Positions 42,053 through 50,800 of a stretch of 64,000 bases of DNA are shown one piece after another. Every line of letters begins with the position of its first letter. Within the stretch, counting starts at the first letter, position 1. The stretch is from contig NZ_JAQGLA010000001.1 of NCBI RefSeq assembly GCF_027853915.1, forward strand, positions 186,001 through 250,000, read 5' to 3'. The position numbers were made by a program, and so were the translations under genes. The notes below the pieces were generated by a model. The model saw only the letters and a program-made list of their open reading frames with translations, did no database searches and was not told the DNA's origin. The stretch is from Saccharopolyspora oryzae (GTDB lineage: Bacteria; Actinomycetota; Actinomycetes; Mycobacteriales; Pseudonocardiaceae).

Positions 42053-42859
42053 TCAGTCCTCCGCGCCGGTGGTCCACTTCGGTTCCCGGCCCTCGCTAAA
42101 CGCGCGCGGCCCTTCCTTGGCGTCGGGGTGGGCCCAGTGCATGCGCAGCAACGCCCAGCCGTACTCGCACGCTTGGGCGTACCCCACCTCGAGCGAACCC
42201 CAGATCGCCTGCTGCGACAGCGACACCGCGGCCGGCGAGTTCCGCACGATCGCACCGGCCATCTCCTCGGCCGCGTCCATCAGACCCTCCGTTGTGGACA
42301 GTTCGTCGACCAGGCCGAGCTGGTAGGCGCGCTCGGCGGGCATCCGGTAGCTCTTGCCCATCAACGTCATCCGCAGCGCGGACCCCAGCGGCAACCGCTT
42401 CGCCAGTCCGATGTTCTCCATCGCACCGACCAGCCCGACGTTCACGTGGGTGTCCATGAAGGACGCGTGGTCCACGGCGAGCACGATGTCGGCGTCCACC
42501 ACGAAGTGCAGCCCCGCACCGGCGACGAGGCCGTTGACCGCGCTGATCACCGGCTTCCACACCCGATTCTGCTTCGGGGACCAGTGGACTTCGTCGGTCA
42601 GCGGCCCCGTGCCGGTGCTCATGCCGCCGCGGTCGGCGACCACGTTGACGTCCGCACCGGTGCAGAAGTGCCGGTCACCGGAGCCGGTGATGATCGCCGC
42701 GCGGATCCAGGGGTCGTCGCGCACCTCGCCCCAGATCTCCTTCATCCGCGGCATCATCGTCCCGGTCAGCGAGTTCCCCTTGTGCGGGCGGTTGAGCGTG
42801 ATGCGGGCGACGTGGTCACGCTTCTCGAAGATCACCTCGGGAGCCTGCTCGGACATCAT
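42053..42859 (-). CDS. enoyl-CoA hydratase/isomerase family protein
   Basis: A 268-residue crotonase family enzyme with CTGADVNVVADRG and AVNGLVAGAGLHFVVDADIV (oxyanion hole) and DTHVNVGLVGAMENIGLAKR. The residue patterns differ from the hydratase at 40089, so the two probably act at different steps. ATG 42859 overlaps the upstream gene stop (ATGA), with a GGGCGGGG site before it. Third enzyme type in the operon. Confidence 0.87.
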   Translation of the reverse strand: MMSEQAPEVIFEKRDHVARITLNRPHKGNSLTGTMMPRMKEIWGEVRDDPWIRAAIITGSGDRHFCTGADVNVVADRGGMSTGTGPLTDEVHWSPKQNRVWKPVISAVNGLVAGAGLHFVVDADIVLAVDHASFMDTHVNVGLVGAMENIGLAKRLPLGSALRMTLMGKSYRMPAERAYQLGLVDELSTTEGLMDAAEEMAGAIVRNSPAAVSLSQQAIWGSLEVGYAQACEYGWALLRMHWAHPDAKEGPRAFSEGREPKWTTGAED

Positions 42860-43797
42860 CCCCGCCCTTTCCGGAAGTACCTCGCCAGCACCTGTCCACC
42901 CGATCCCTGCGGGTGGCCTGGCGCGTTTGCCAACTGCCTGATCCGATTGGCCACCTGACCGATCGGCCCTTCCTCGGAATACCCGATCGCACCGAAGGTC
43001 TGGTGCGCGACGAGCGCTGCCTCGACCGCGGCCCGGGAAGCGGACAGCCGCGCGGAGACCGCCAGCACGCCACCGTCCTGGTGCTCGTCGTCGATGGCCA
43101 GCGCGGCCATCGTGGTGAGCTTCTCGGCCGAGGTCAAGGCGACGCCGGCGGTCACGATCGGATGCGCGACCGCTTGGAAGGACCCGATCGGCCGGCCGAA
43201 CTGGACGCGGGTCCTGGCGTGCTCGGCGGCGGCGTCGAGCAGCCGCCGCCCCGCACCCCACAGGTAGGCGGCGAGGGCGATGTCCGCCAACGCCATTCCG
43301 GCGCTCACGCGTTCCAACGGCTGCACGCGTTCCAGGGCGACCCGACCCCACGGGTCCCCGCCCAGCACTTCGACCGGCTCGATCTCCCCGACCGGACGGG
43401 CCAGCCAGGCCTCTTCGCCGTCCGCTTCGACGAACACCTCCGCCAGCGGCGCCCAGGGCATCAGCGGCGGCTGGCCGAACGAGACCAGGCTGGTGCCGTT
43501 GCCGAGCTGTTCTGCCTGCTCAGGGGGCAGCGTGTGGGTGGCGAGCACGGTCGCTGCAACGGGGCCGGGTGCCGCAGCTCGCCCGAGCTCTGCACCGACC
43601 GCAGCGATCTCGCCCGCTCCCCCGTCCTCGCCGGGCATCGCCAGCGACAGCACTCCCAGCTCGGCCAGCCCCTGCCAGAACGACCACGGGAAGGGTCCGG
43701 GACCTCGGACTTCCTCGGTGCAGTGCGCGGCGCAATAGCTCCGGACCGACTCGGCCAGCGCTTGTTGTTCCGCGGTGCGGGTCAACGCGATGCTCAT
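42856..43797 (-). CDS. acyl-CoA dehydrogenase, short (beta-type) subunit
   Basis: A 313-residue, shortened acyl-CoA dehydrogenase-like protein. The C-terminal helical domain retains RVQFGRPIGSFQAVAHPIV and TFGAIGYSEEGPIGQ, but the middle beta-domain is reduced and the N-terminal domain short. Such subunits pair with full-length partners in heteromeric FadE enzymes, where only some active sites remain complete. It overlaps both neighbours by ATGA. Confidence 0.82.
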   Translation of the reverse strand: MSIALTRTAEQQALAESVRSYCAAHCTEEVRGPGPFPWSFWQGLAELGVLSLAMPGEDGGAGEIAAVGAELGRAAAPGPVAATVLATHTLPPEQAEQLGNGTSLVSFGQPPLMPWAPLAEVFVEADGEEAWLARPVGEIEPVEVLGGDPWGRVALERVQPLERVSAGMALADIALAAYLWGAGRRLLDAAAEHARTRVQFGRPIGSFQAVAHPIVTAGVALTSAEKLTTMAALAIDDEHQDGGVLAVSARLSASRAAVEAALVAHQTFGAIGYSEEGPIGQVANRIRQLANAPGHPQGSGGQVLARYFRKGRG

Positions 43798-44720
43798 GAC
43801 GCCTGCGCCCAGCGCTCCGCCACCACCGCGCGACCGTGGGCGCGCCTGCCGCCGAGCTCAGCCCGCAGCGCTTGGAGCCGCAGCGTCCACAAGTGCAGGT
43901 CGTGTTCCGTCGTCAGGCCGACCGCTCCCATGATCTGGTGGGTCTCCCGCGTCAAGCGGCTCAGCGTAGCCATCGTGTGCGCCGAGGCAACTGCGGCTGC
44001 CTCCGCCGGGGCACCGCGGAAAGCAGCCTCGTAAACCAGCCAGCGCGCACCCTCGACGAACACGCTCAGCTCCGCCAACCGGTGCTGCAGCGCCTGGAAC
44101 GAACCGATCGACCGCCCGAACACCTTGCGATCCTTGGCGTAGGTGACCGCGATGTCGAGGGCCTGCCGCATCATCCCCACTGCTTCGGCCGAAACTCCGA
44201 CGCGCCACCAGTTCACCGCGACCGCGGAAGTTCCGGGAGCGAGCTCGCGCCGCCGGGTCGGAGACACCCGTGCGAGCGGGTAACCGTAGGCGGAGGGCAC
44301 CGGGTCGGCGGCAGCGGGATCGAGCTCGGCGACGACGCACCGGTCGCCGTCGACCAGCAGCATCAGCTCGGCCTCTCCTCCGTGGCGGATCGGGCTGGAA
44401 TCGCCGGCCACCGCCATGGCGATGGGCCCCTCCGGCCGTTCGAGTCCGAGCGCAGGCAGCACCAGCAGGTGCGGTACCGGTGTGATGCCGCCGAGCTCGG
44501 CGGCGATCAGCTCGACCGCGAGCGCCGCGCCGAGCGGGCCGGCCTCCTCTGCTTCGAACAGGTCGAGGAACCCGGCCTGCCGCAGCTCGGATTCCAGGGC
44601 GTGGTCGTACTCGCCGGATGCGGCGAGCGCACGGCTGCGGGTCGTGCCTGCGTGCCGGCTCAACAGGGTGCCCAGCGAGTCGAGGAGTGCGCTCTGGGTC
44701 GACGACAGCTCGAAATCCAT
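43794..44720 (-). CDS. acyl-CoA dehydrogenase, short (beta-type) subunit
   Basis: A 308-residue shortened acyl-CoA dehydrogenase. YAKDRKVFGRSIGSFQALQH and the ending HQIMGAVGLTTEHDLHLWT correspond to the C-terminal domain that binds FAD across the dimer. It follows the first large dehydrogenase by 2 bp and overlaps the next short subunit by ATGA, so subunit order in the operon is large, short, short, hydratase, large, hydratase. That allows two alpha/beta pairs. Confidence 0.82.
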   Translation of the reverse strand: MDFELSSTQSALLDSLGTLLSRHAGTTRSRALAASGEYDHALESELRQAGFLDLFEAEEAGPLGAALAVELIAAELGGITPVPHLLVLPALGLERPEGPIAMAVAGDSSPIRHGGEAELMLLVDGDRCVVAELDPAAADPVPSAYGYPLARVSPTRRRELAPGTSAVAVNWWRVGVSAEAVGMMRQALDIAVTYAKDRKVFGRSIGSFQALQHRLAELSVFVEGARWLVYEAAFRGAPAEAAAVASAHTMATLSRLTRETHQIMGAVGLTTEHDLHLWTLRLQALRAELGGRRAHGRAVVAERWAQAS

Positions 44721-44722
44721 GG

Positions 44723-45859
44723 TCAGTCCTTCGGCAGGTTCAGGATGAGGCGGGTGATCAAGTTGAGCTGGACCTCGTAGCTGCCCGCGGCGATGCCCGC
44801 GCCGAGCGAGTTGCGGAACTGCGCGTCGCCCAAGGCCCCCTCCACCAGGGCTTCGCTGCCCATCACGTCCAGGGCGAGGTCACCGACGGCCCGTTCGGCC
44901 TGCACCATCGCCGCGCGGGCCTGGTACGCCAGCGGCGAGGGTTCCTTCGCCTTCGCCCGTTCGTCGATCACGCGGTAGACCAGGATCCTGGCCGCTTCGC
45001 ACAGCGCTCGCGCTTGGCCGAACTGCTCCTGGACGCCCCCGTCCTCCAGGAGGCCCGCTGCCCGGCACCATTCGGCCAGCCGGTCGAGCACCAGCGCGGC
45101 GCGCGCGTACCGCGGTGCTCCGACGCGTTCGTAGGCCAGCGTCCGCCGGACGATCTCCCAGCCCTTGTTCTCCTCGCCGAGCAAGCACTCGGCTGGAATG
45201 CGGGCGTCGGTGAGGAAGAGCTCGTTGAACGAGTGCTCGCCGACGAGACCGTCGATGCGCCGGACCTCGACCCCCGGCGTCTTCAGCGGCAGCAGGAAGA
45301 CCGAGATGCCGTCGCGGCCGTCGGCGACCGAACCCGTTCGCGCCAGCAGGAAGCAGTAGTCCGCCTCGTTGGCGTAGGAGGTCCAGATCTTCTGCCCGTT
45401 CAGGACGAAGCCGTCCCCGGCCCGGACGGCCCGCGTCCGGAGTGCCGCCAGGTCGGTTCCGGCCTCCGGCTCGGAGAAGCCCTGGCACCAGAAGACCTCG
45501 CCGCGCGCGATCGGCGGGAGCAGCTCGCGCTTCTGCTCCTCCGTGCCGTACTTGATGATCGCCGGGCCGACCCAGTTGACGTTCATGTACTGCGGCCCGC
45601 GCGGTTCGCCGCGCTTCCACAGCTCCTCGCCGAGCACGAAGTGCTGCCACGCGCCTTGGCCGCCACCGCCGTACTCCTCGGGCCAGTGCGGCGTGAGCCA
45701 TCCCCGGTCGGCCAGCGTGCGCACGAACGCCCGTGAGAAGTCGCTGTGGACCGCGCTGCCGAGCCCGGTCGATCGGTCCCAGCCGGCCAGCTCGCGGTCG
45801 AGGAAGTCCACCAGCTCGTGGCGGAAGCCCGCGTCGGCTCCGCTCCACGCGAATTCCAT
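44723..45859 (-). CDS. acyl-CoA dehydrogenase (large, alpha-type)
   Basis: A 378-residue acyl-CoA dehydrogenase, first gene of the leftward operon. Motifs: CQGFSEPEAGTDLAALRTRA, LNGQKIWTSYANEADYCFLL, and the closing RNSLGAGIAAGSYEVQLNLI. ATG 45859 follows GGGAGGGG. An in-frame ATG about 165 bp upstream exists but has no ribosome site and adds unrelated sequence. The 5' leader is long (about 255 bases if transcription begins at the operator site near 46120). Confidence 0.88.
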   Translation of the reverse strand: MEFAWSGADAGFRHELVDFLDRELAGWDRSTGLGSAVHSDFSRAFVRTLADRGWLTPHWPEEYGGGGQGAWQHFVLGEELWKRGEPRGPQYMNVNWVGPAIIKYGTEEQKRELLPPIARGEVFWCQGFSEPEAGTDLAALRTRAVRAGDGFVLNGQKIWTSYANEADYCFLLARTGSVADGRDGISVFLLPLKTPGVEVRRIDGLVGEHSFNELFLTDARIPAECLLGEENKGWEIVRRTLAYERVGAPRYARAALVLDRLAEWCRAAGLLEDGGVQEQFGQARALCEAARILVYRVIDERAKAKEPSPLAYQARAAMVQAERAVGDLALDVMGSEALVEGALGDAQFRNSLGAGIAAGSYEVQLNLITRLILNLPKD

Positions 45860-46185
45860 CAGCCCCTCCCGGACGTGCGGATGCTCGGCCAGTAGTCCAC
45901 TCGGATCACCGCGGTAGCTCCCATCGACGAAGGCTTCCAATTCAGTGCACTTTATTCCTAACACACGCGAAGCGCCGTTGGCGATCCCGGACAGCGGGAC
46001 CGCTCGAACAACACGCCTGGGCACCGGACTTCAACTCTTGAATCTGCCGGACTGCCAGCCCGCTACCACCTCCGGCGACTAGGCTGCAATTCGAGCAGAT
46101 CCTTGTCGATCCATCTTAAAGAGGATACTCTTTTTGCGCCCATCAGTACTGCACCTCGCCCGTTCACCGCCCCACGGAGGTCCCG
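45860..46185. promoter_or_regulatory. divergent promoter region with a regulon operator at 46118-46133
   Basis: The 326-bp spacer between the dehydrogenase operon and the transporter/amidase operon contains AAAGAG-GATA-CTCTTT at 46118-46133, with perfect 6-bp arms. It overlaps a rightward -10-like GATACT (46124-46129) and a leftward TATCCT. The same element appears twice upstream of the SDR operon near 55.4 kb, so the three operons are probably one regulon. No gene is seen in the rest of the spacer. Confidence 0.7.
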
Positions 46186-47589
46186 ATGGTCGCGCAGGAA
46201 CCACCCGCACCGGAGCCGTCGACACCCGACAGCTCCGCAGCGACCCGCACCACGTCGAGTTCCCGCCGCGACCGGTCCGCGCAGCTGCGCAAGGTGACCC
46301 TGTCCGGCCTGCTGGGCACGGTGATCGAGTACTACGACTTCCTGATCTACAGCTCGATGGCGGCCCTGGTCTTCGGGGAGCTGTTCTTCCCCTCCCTCGA
46401 TGCGGCCACGTCCACGATCGCGGCGTTCGGCACCCTGGCGGCCGGTTATGCGGCCCGCCCGCTGGGCGGGCTGATCTTCGGGCACTTCGGCGATCGCCTC
46501 GGCCGCAAGTCGATGCTGATGATCACCATGCTGCTGATGGGCGGTGCCAGCTTCCTCATCGGCGTGCTGCCCACCTACGACTCGATCGGCATCGCAGCGC
46601 CGCTGGCCCTGGTCGTTCTGCGCGTGGTGCAAGGACTTTCGGTCGGCGGCGAGTGGGGCGGCGCGGCGCTGATGGTCGTCGAGCACGCCGGCGCGCGCCG
46701 CCGAGGCATGTGGGCGGGGATCACGCAGCTCGGTTCACCGCTCGGCGCCTTCCTGTCCACCGTGGTGCTCGCGCTGATCACCCTGCTGCCGAAGAGCTCC
46801 CTGCTGTCCTGGGGATGGCGGCTGCCCTTCCTGCTCAGCGCCCTGCTGCTGCTGATCGGCCTGTACGTCCGGCTCCGGATCGTCGAGAGCCCCGTGTTCG
46901 AGGCGGCGGCCGCCAAGGCCAGCGCCCAGGAGCGCCGCAGGATCCCGGTGGTGCAGGTTTTGCGCCGTCCCCGCGCGCTCGTCCTCGCCTGCGCGGCCGG
47001 GATCGGACCGTTCGCGCTCAGCGCGCTGATCAGCTCGCACATCCTCGCCTACGCCAAGGGGCTCGGCTTCGAGACGTCCGACATCGCACGGGCGTTGATG
47101 CTCGTGGCGGTCGTCGGCATCATCTGCATCCCGGTGTTCTCCGCCTGGACTGACCGGCTCGGCCGCCGCGCCGTCGGCCTCATCGGTGCCATCGGCGCGG
47201 CGCTGTTCGCATTCCCCTTGTACGCCTTGATAAACACCGGTTCCGTGCTGCTGATGACGGCCGGGATGATGTTCGCGCAGGTGTTGCAGAACCTGATGTA
47301 CGCGCCGCTGGCGCCCATGCTCTCGGAGATGTTCGGCACCGGCGTCCGCTACACCGGCATCTCGCTGGGCTACCAGCTGGCCAGCCTGATCGGCGCCGGT
47401 TTCACACCGCTGATCGCCAGCAGCCTGGTCGCCCGCGCGGGCGGCTCGAGCCTGCCGCTGAGCTCGATCGCGGCCGTGGCGGCGGGAATCACCATCGTCG
47501 CGATCTGGCGCATCTCCGAAACCCGCGGTCGCGACCTCACCGAGGACGACCCCGTGGCACTGTCCACACCGGAGCGGACAGCGCCATGA
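46186..47589 (+). CDS. MFS transporter, MHS type
   Basis: A 467-residue, 12-segment proton symporter with MHS motifs EYYDF (48-52), AARPLGG (89-95) and GDRLGRK (102-108). A 35-residue Ser/Thr/Pro-rich N-terminal tail precedes the first helix. It is the first gene of a rightward operon with an amidase, its small partner and a CoA ligase, downstream of the regulon operator. It probably imports the carboxylate or amide that this set degrades. Confidence 0.87.
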   Translation: MVAQEPPAPEPSTPDSSAATRTTSSSRRDRSAQLRKVTLSGLLGTVIEYYDFLIYSSMAALVFGELFFPSLDAATSTIAAFGTLAAGYAARPLGGLIFGHFGDRLGRKSMLMITMLLMGGASFLIGVLPTYDSIGIAAPLALVVLRVVQGLSVGGEWGGAALMVVEHAGARRRGMWAGITQLGSPLGAFLSTVVLALITLLPKSSLLSWGWRLPFLLSALLLLIGLYVRLRIVESPVFEAAAAKASAQERRRIPVVQVLRRPRALVLACAAGIGPFALSALISSHILAYAKGLGFETSDIARALMLVAVVGIICIPVFSAWTDRLGRRAVGLIGAIGAALFAFPLYALINTGSVLLMTAGMMFAQVLQNLMYAPLAPMLSEMFGTGVRYTGISLGYQLASLIGAGFTPLIASSLVARAGGSSLPLSSIAAVAAGITIVAIWRISETRGRDLTEDDPVALSTPERTAP

Positions 47590-47636
47590 CGTGCCCAGCA
47601 GGCTCGATGCGCTCGGATCTCGGCCGGGAGGGGCTC

Positions 47637-49022
47637 ATGCAGCTGACGATCGCCGAAGCCGCCGCAGCACTTCGGAGCGGCGAGACGACCTCCGTCGAGC
47701 TCGTCCGGTCGGCCTTCGCCGTCGCGGACGCGCACGACACCGAGCTCGGCGTCTACCTCTCCCGGTTCGACGACACCGCTCTGGCCGCCGCTGCACAAGC
47801 GGATGCCGAGCTGGCCGAGGGATTGGACCGCGGACCGCTGCACGGCATCCCCTTGGGGATCAAGGACTCCATCGCCACCGAAGAAGGCGAGACCACAGCG
47901 CAGAGCGTCGTCCTGGACAGGACCTGGGGAAGCACCGGAGATGCTCCGGTCGTGGCCCGATTGCGCGCGGCGGGAGCCGTGGTCACCGGCAAGACCGCGA
48001 TGATGGAGTTCGCGATCGGCGCTCCGGACGCGGACCAGCCCTTCCCGATCACGCGCAACCCGTGGAACACCGCGCACTACAGCGGCGGTTCGAGCTCCGG
48101 GGCCGGATGCGGTGTCTCGACGGGCATGTTCCTCGGCGGCCTCGGCACGGACACCGCGGGCAGCATCCGCTTCCCGGCCGCCGCGTGCGGTGTGACCGGG
48201 CTCAAACCGACCTTCGGGCTGGTCCCGAAGTCCGGGTGCGTCCCGCTCGGCTACAGCTACGACCACATCGGCCCGCTGGCCCGGACAGCCCAGGACTGCG
48301 CGACGATCCTGAATGCCGTGTCCGGCCACGACGCCAGCGACCCGACCTCGGTTGATTCCGCTCGCTTCACCGTGCCCGACTCGATCACCGGACTGCGCAT
48401 CGGCGTGGATCCGCTGCTGGACGAATCCCCGCACGCGCACAGCGAACTGGGGTCGCTGTTCGAACTGGCGGTGCACGAACTGCAGGCTGCCGGAGCATCC
48501 GTGGTGCCGGTCGAGCTCCCCTGCTACGCCGAGCTGAAGTCGGTCACGAGGCTGGGCCTGGCGGCGGAAGCGTACGCCTACCACCGGAACGATCTGCAGG
48601 ACCGCTGGTCCGACTACGGCGCGGGAACCCGGATGGCCGTGGTGAGGGGTGCGCTGATCTCGGCGGGCGACTTCGTGCAGCTGCAACGCGTCCGCCGCGT
48701 CGGTCAGCGCAAGCTCGCCGACCTGTTCGGCGACGTCGACCTGGTCGTGACGCCGACGATGACCGGCCCGGCCCCCGAACTCCGGTCGCTGCGAACCGAC
48801 GGGATGGCGGACGCGGCGTTGACCGCTTGCTGGAACGCGGTGGGCAATCCGGCGATGTCGGTTCCGATGGGCTTCACCTCCGACGGTCTGCCGCTGGGGA
48901 TGCACATCGCCGGCAAGCCGTTCGACGATGCCGCGGTGATCGCTGCCGGGCAGGCCTACCAGCGACGAACCGACTGGCACAGGCGCGTGCCGGAGTTGGT
49001 GCGCGACCACTTCACCGCGTGA
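47637..49022 (+). CDS. amidase (amidase signature family, AtzE/GatA-like)
   Basis: A 461-residue amidase signature enzyme. The Ser-cisSer-Lys triad is visible: Lys76 in GIKDSIA, Ser152 in GGSSSGAG and nucleophile Ser176 in DTAGSIRFP. The ATG at 47637 follows GGGAGGGG; an ATG at 47586 overlapping the transporter stop would add 17 residues. The next gene encodes an AtzG-like small subunit, so this is likely an AtzE/GatA-type heteromeric hydrolase acting on an amide, carbamoyl or lactam bond. The substrate is unknown. Confidence 0.88.
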   Translation: MQLTIAEAAAALRSGETTSVELVRSAFAVADAHDTELGVYLSRFDDTALAAAAQADAELAEGLDRGPLHGIPLGIKDSIATEEGETTAQSVVLDRTWGSTGDAPVVARLRAAGAVVTGKTAMMEFAIGAPDADQPFPITRNPWNTAHYSGGSSSGAGCGVSTGMFLGGLGTDTAGSIRFPAAACGVTGLKPTFGLVPKSGCVPLGYSYDHIGPLARTAQDCATILNAVSGHDASDPTSVDSARFTVPDSITGLRIGVDPLLDESPHAHSELGSLFELAVHELQAAGASVVPVELPCYAELKSVTRLGLAAEAYAYHRNDLQDRWSDYGAGTRMAVVRGALISAGDFVQLQRVRRVGQRKLADLFGDVDLVVTPTMTGPAPELRSLRTDGMADAALTACWNAVGNPAMSVPMGFTSDGLPLGMHIAGKPFDDAAVIAAGQAYQRRTDWHRRVPELVRDHFTA

Positions 49023-49037
49023 GCATTGGAGAGCACG

Positions 49038-49223
49038 ATGAGCGCAGACCCGACGGTCGTCGTCCCGGCGTTGCTCGCCGCAGCAGGCCTGTCCCCCTCA
49101 CCGCAGGAGCAGGCGCAGATCATCGCCGAGTACCCAGGCCTGCAACGGGAGATCGCTGCGCTCCACGCCGTGTCCGAGGCCCGGTACGAGCAGCCCGCCC
49201 TGGTATTCCAGAGCAGGCCCTGA
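49038..49223 (+). CDS. AtzG-like (DUF4089-type) small amidase subunit
   Basis: A 61-residue protein directly after the amidase. It has two helices (VPALLAAAGLSPSPQEQAQI and LQREIAALHAVSEARY) and ends EQPALVFQSRP, the layout of AtzG/GatC-like partners that wrap the amidase and close its active site (typical ending E-PA-VF). ATG 49038 follows TTGGAGAG. Known AtzEG complexes hydrolyse 1-carboxybiuret; here only the architecture, not the substrate, can be inferred. Confidence 0.68.
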   Translation: MSADPTVVVPALLAAAGLSPSPQEQAQIIAEYPGLQREIAALHAVSEARYEQPALVFQSRP

Positions 49224-49247
49224 ACCCACGAGAGCGAGGGAGACGCA

Positions 49248-50768
49248 GTGGCCGAGGAACTCACGCTGCCGAACTGGCTGCGAACGATCGGCGACCAACC
49301 GCACGGGGCGCACCGCCGGGCGCTCGTGGACGAGTGCGGTGAGCTGACGTTCGCCGAGCTGGTCGCCGCGATGGACGCGGTCGCGACCGGGCTCCGGAAC
49401 GCCGGAGCCCGCCCCGGCGACCGGGTCGTCACGGCCATGCAGCCGTCGATCCCGCACACCATCGCGATACTCGGGACGCTGGCGGGCGGGATGGTGGCCG
49501 CACCGCTGAACATCCGGCTCACCGCGCCGGAGGCGCGCACCTACCTCGCTGCACTCGACCCCACCCTGGTGCTCGCCGACCAGACCTATGCACCGCTCGC
49601 GCACGAGACGGGCTACCAGGTCGTCGAACTCCCCGCCGCGGACCGGGAACTTCCGGTGGCACAACGCCTGGAACCGCTGCACGCCCCCACCGGAGATCGC
49701 TTCAGACCGGCCGAGGACGACCTGGCCGTGATCTTCGCGACCGGCGGTACGACCGGCACCCCGAAAGGCGCGGTGCACACCCACCGCAGCCTGTGGCTGT
49801 GGCTGAACACGTGCGCGCACGGCAACCCCCGGACCCCTGCCGACGTCGAGCTGTTCTTCTCCCCGTTCTTCCACATCACGCTCGGCACGAACCTGCTCGC
49901 GCCGCTGATGGCCGGCGGTGAGGTGTGGATCCAGCGCCGGTTCGACGCCACAGCAGCGCTGGCGGCCATCGACCGCGGCGCCAGCCGGCTCATGGGCGCA
50001 CCGACCATGTTCGCCGCGCTGCGCGCCCGGCCCGAGTTCGCCGGCACCCGCCGCAGCAACGTCACCGCGATCCGCTTCGGCTCCGCCCCCTCCACCGACG
50101 ACTTCGTGCAAGGCCTGCTGCGCGACTTCCCCAACGCCCGGATCCGGGCCGGGTTCGGGGCGACCGAGTTCGGCTCCGTCATGGGCTTCGACCACGAAGA
50201 CCTCCTGGCAGGCCGGTTCAGCGGGGTGGGCAGGCCGCTGCCCGGTGCCACCGTGCGGATCCTCGGCGAGGACGGCCGCGAGGTGCCGACCGGTGCCGTC
50301 GGCGACCTGGTGGTCTCCTGCCCGTGGCAGACCCGCGGGTACTACGGACTCGCCGAGGACACGGCAGCGACCTTCCGACCGGACGGGGTGCACATCGGCG
50401 ATCTCGCGTCCCGGACCGAGGACGGCTGGGTGTTCATCGCCGGGCGCCGGAAGGAGATGATCATCAGCGGCGGCGAGAACGTCTACCCGCGCGAGGTGGA
50501 GGAAGTGGTGCTCCGCCACCCGCACGTCGCCGACGCGATCGTGTACGGCATGCCCGACGAGCACTGGGGCGAGCGGGTCGAGGTGGGCGTGGTCGCCGCA
50601 CCGGACGCTCGGATCGACCTGGAAGAGCTGCGCGCCCACTGCCGGAGTGCGCTGGCCGGCTACAAGATCCCCAAGACGCTCCGCCTGCTCACCGCGATCC
50701 CGCTCACCCCGAACAACAAACCGGACCGCCGCCGGGTCCGAGCCGAGGCCCTCGCCGAGGACGCGTGA
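49248..50768 (+). CDS. AMP-forming acyl-CoA synthetase
   Basis: A 506-residue ANL-superfamily ligase. The P-loop TGGTTGTPKG lies at 165-174, the A4/A5 region includes GFGATEFGSVMG, and RRKEMIISGGENVYPREVEE links to the C-terminal domain. The C-terminal catalytic lysine would lie in NNKPDRR, a slight variant of the usual TxxGK motif. The GTG at 49248 follows GAGGGAG. Last gene of the operon, convergent with a second ligase. It should activate the acid released by the amidase for the acyl-CoA dehydrogenases. Confidence 0.88.
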   Translation: MAEELTLPNWLRTIGDQPHGAHRRALVDECGELTFAELVAAMDAVATGLRNAGARPGDRVVTAMQPSIPHTIAILGTLAGGMVAAPLNIRLTAPEARTYLAALDPTLVLADQTYAPLAHETGYQVVELPAADRELPVAQRLEPLHAPTGDRFRPAEDDLAVIFATGGTTGTPKGAVHTHRSLWLWLNTCAHGNPRTPADVELFFSPFFHITLGTNLLAPLMAGGEVWIQRRFDATAALAAIDRGASRLMGAPTMFAALRARPEFAGTRRSNVTAIRFGSAPSTDDFVQGLLRDFPNARIRAGFGATEFGSVMGFDHEDLLAGRFSGVGRPLPGATVRILGEDGREVPTGAVGDLVVSCPWQTRGYYGLAEDTAATFRPDGVHIGDLASRTEDGWVFIAGRRKEMIISGGENVYPREVEEVVLRHPHVADAIVYGMPDEHWGERVEVGVVAAPDARIDLEELRAHCRSALAGYKIPKTLRLLTAIPLTPNNKPDRRRVRAEALAEDA

Positions 50769-50800
50769 TCGGCGGAGTCCGGCTGCGCTCGCCGATCACG
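50764..50800. terminator. bidirectional terminator between two ligase genes
   Basis: CGTGATCGGCG (50764-50774) and CGCCGATCACG (50790-50800) form a perfect 11-bp stem with a 15-base loop. Both convergent stop codons lie inside the stem, so one hairpin ends both operons. Confidence 0.78.
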
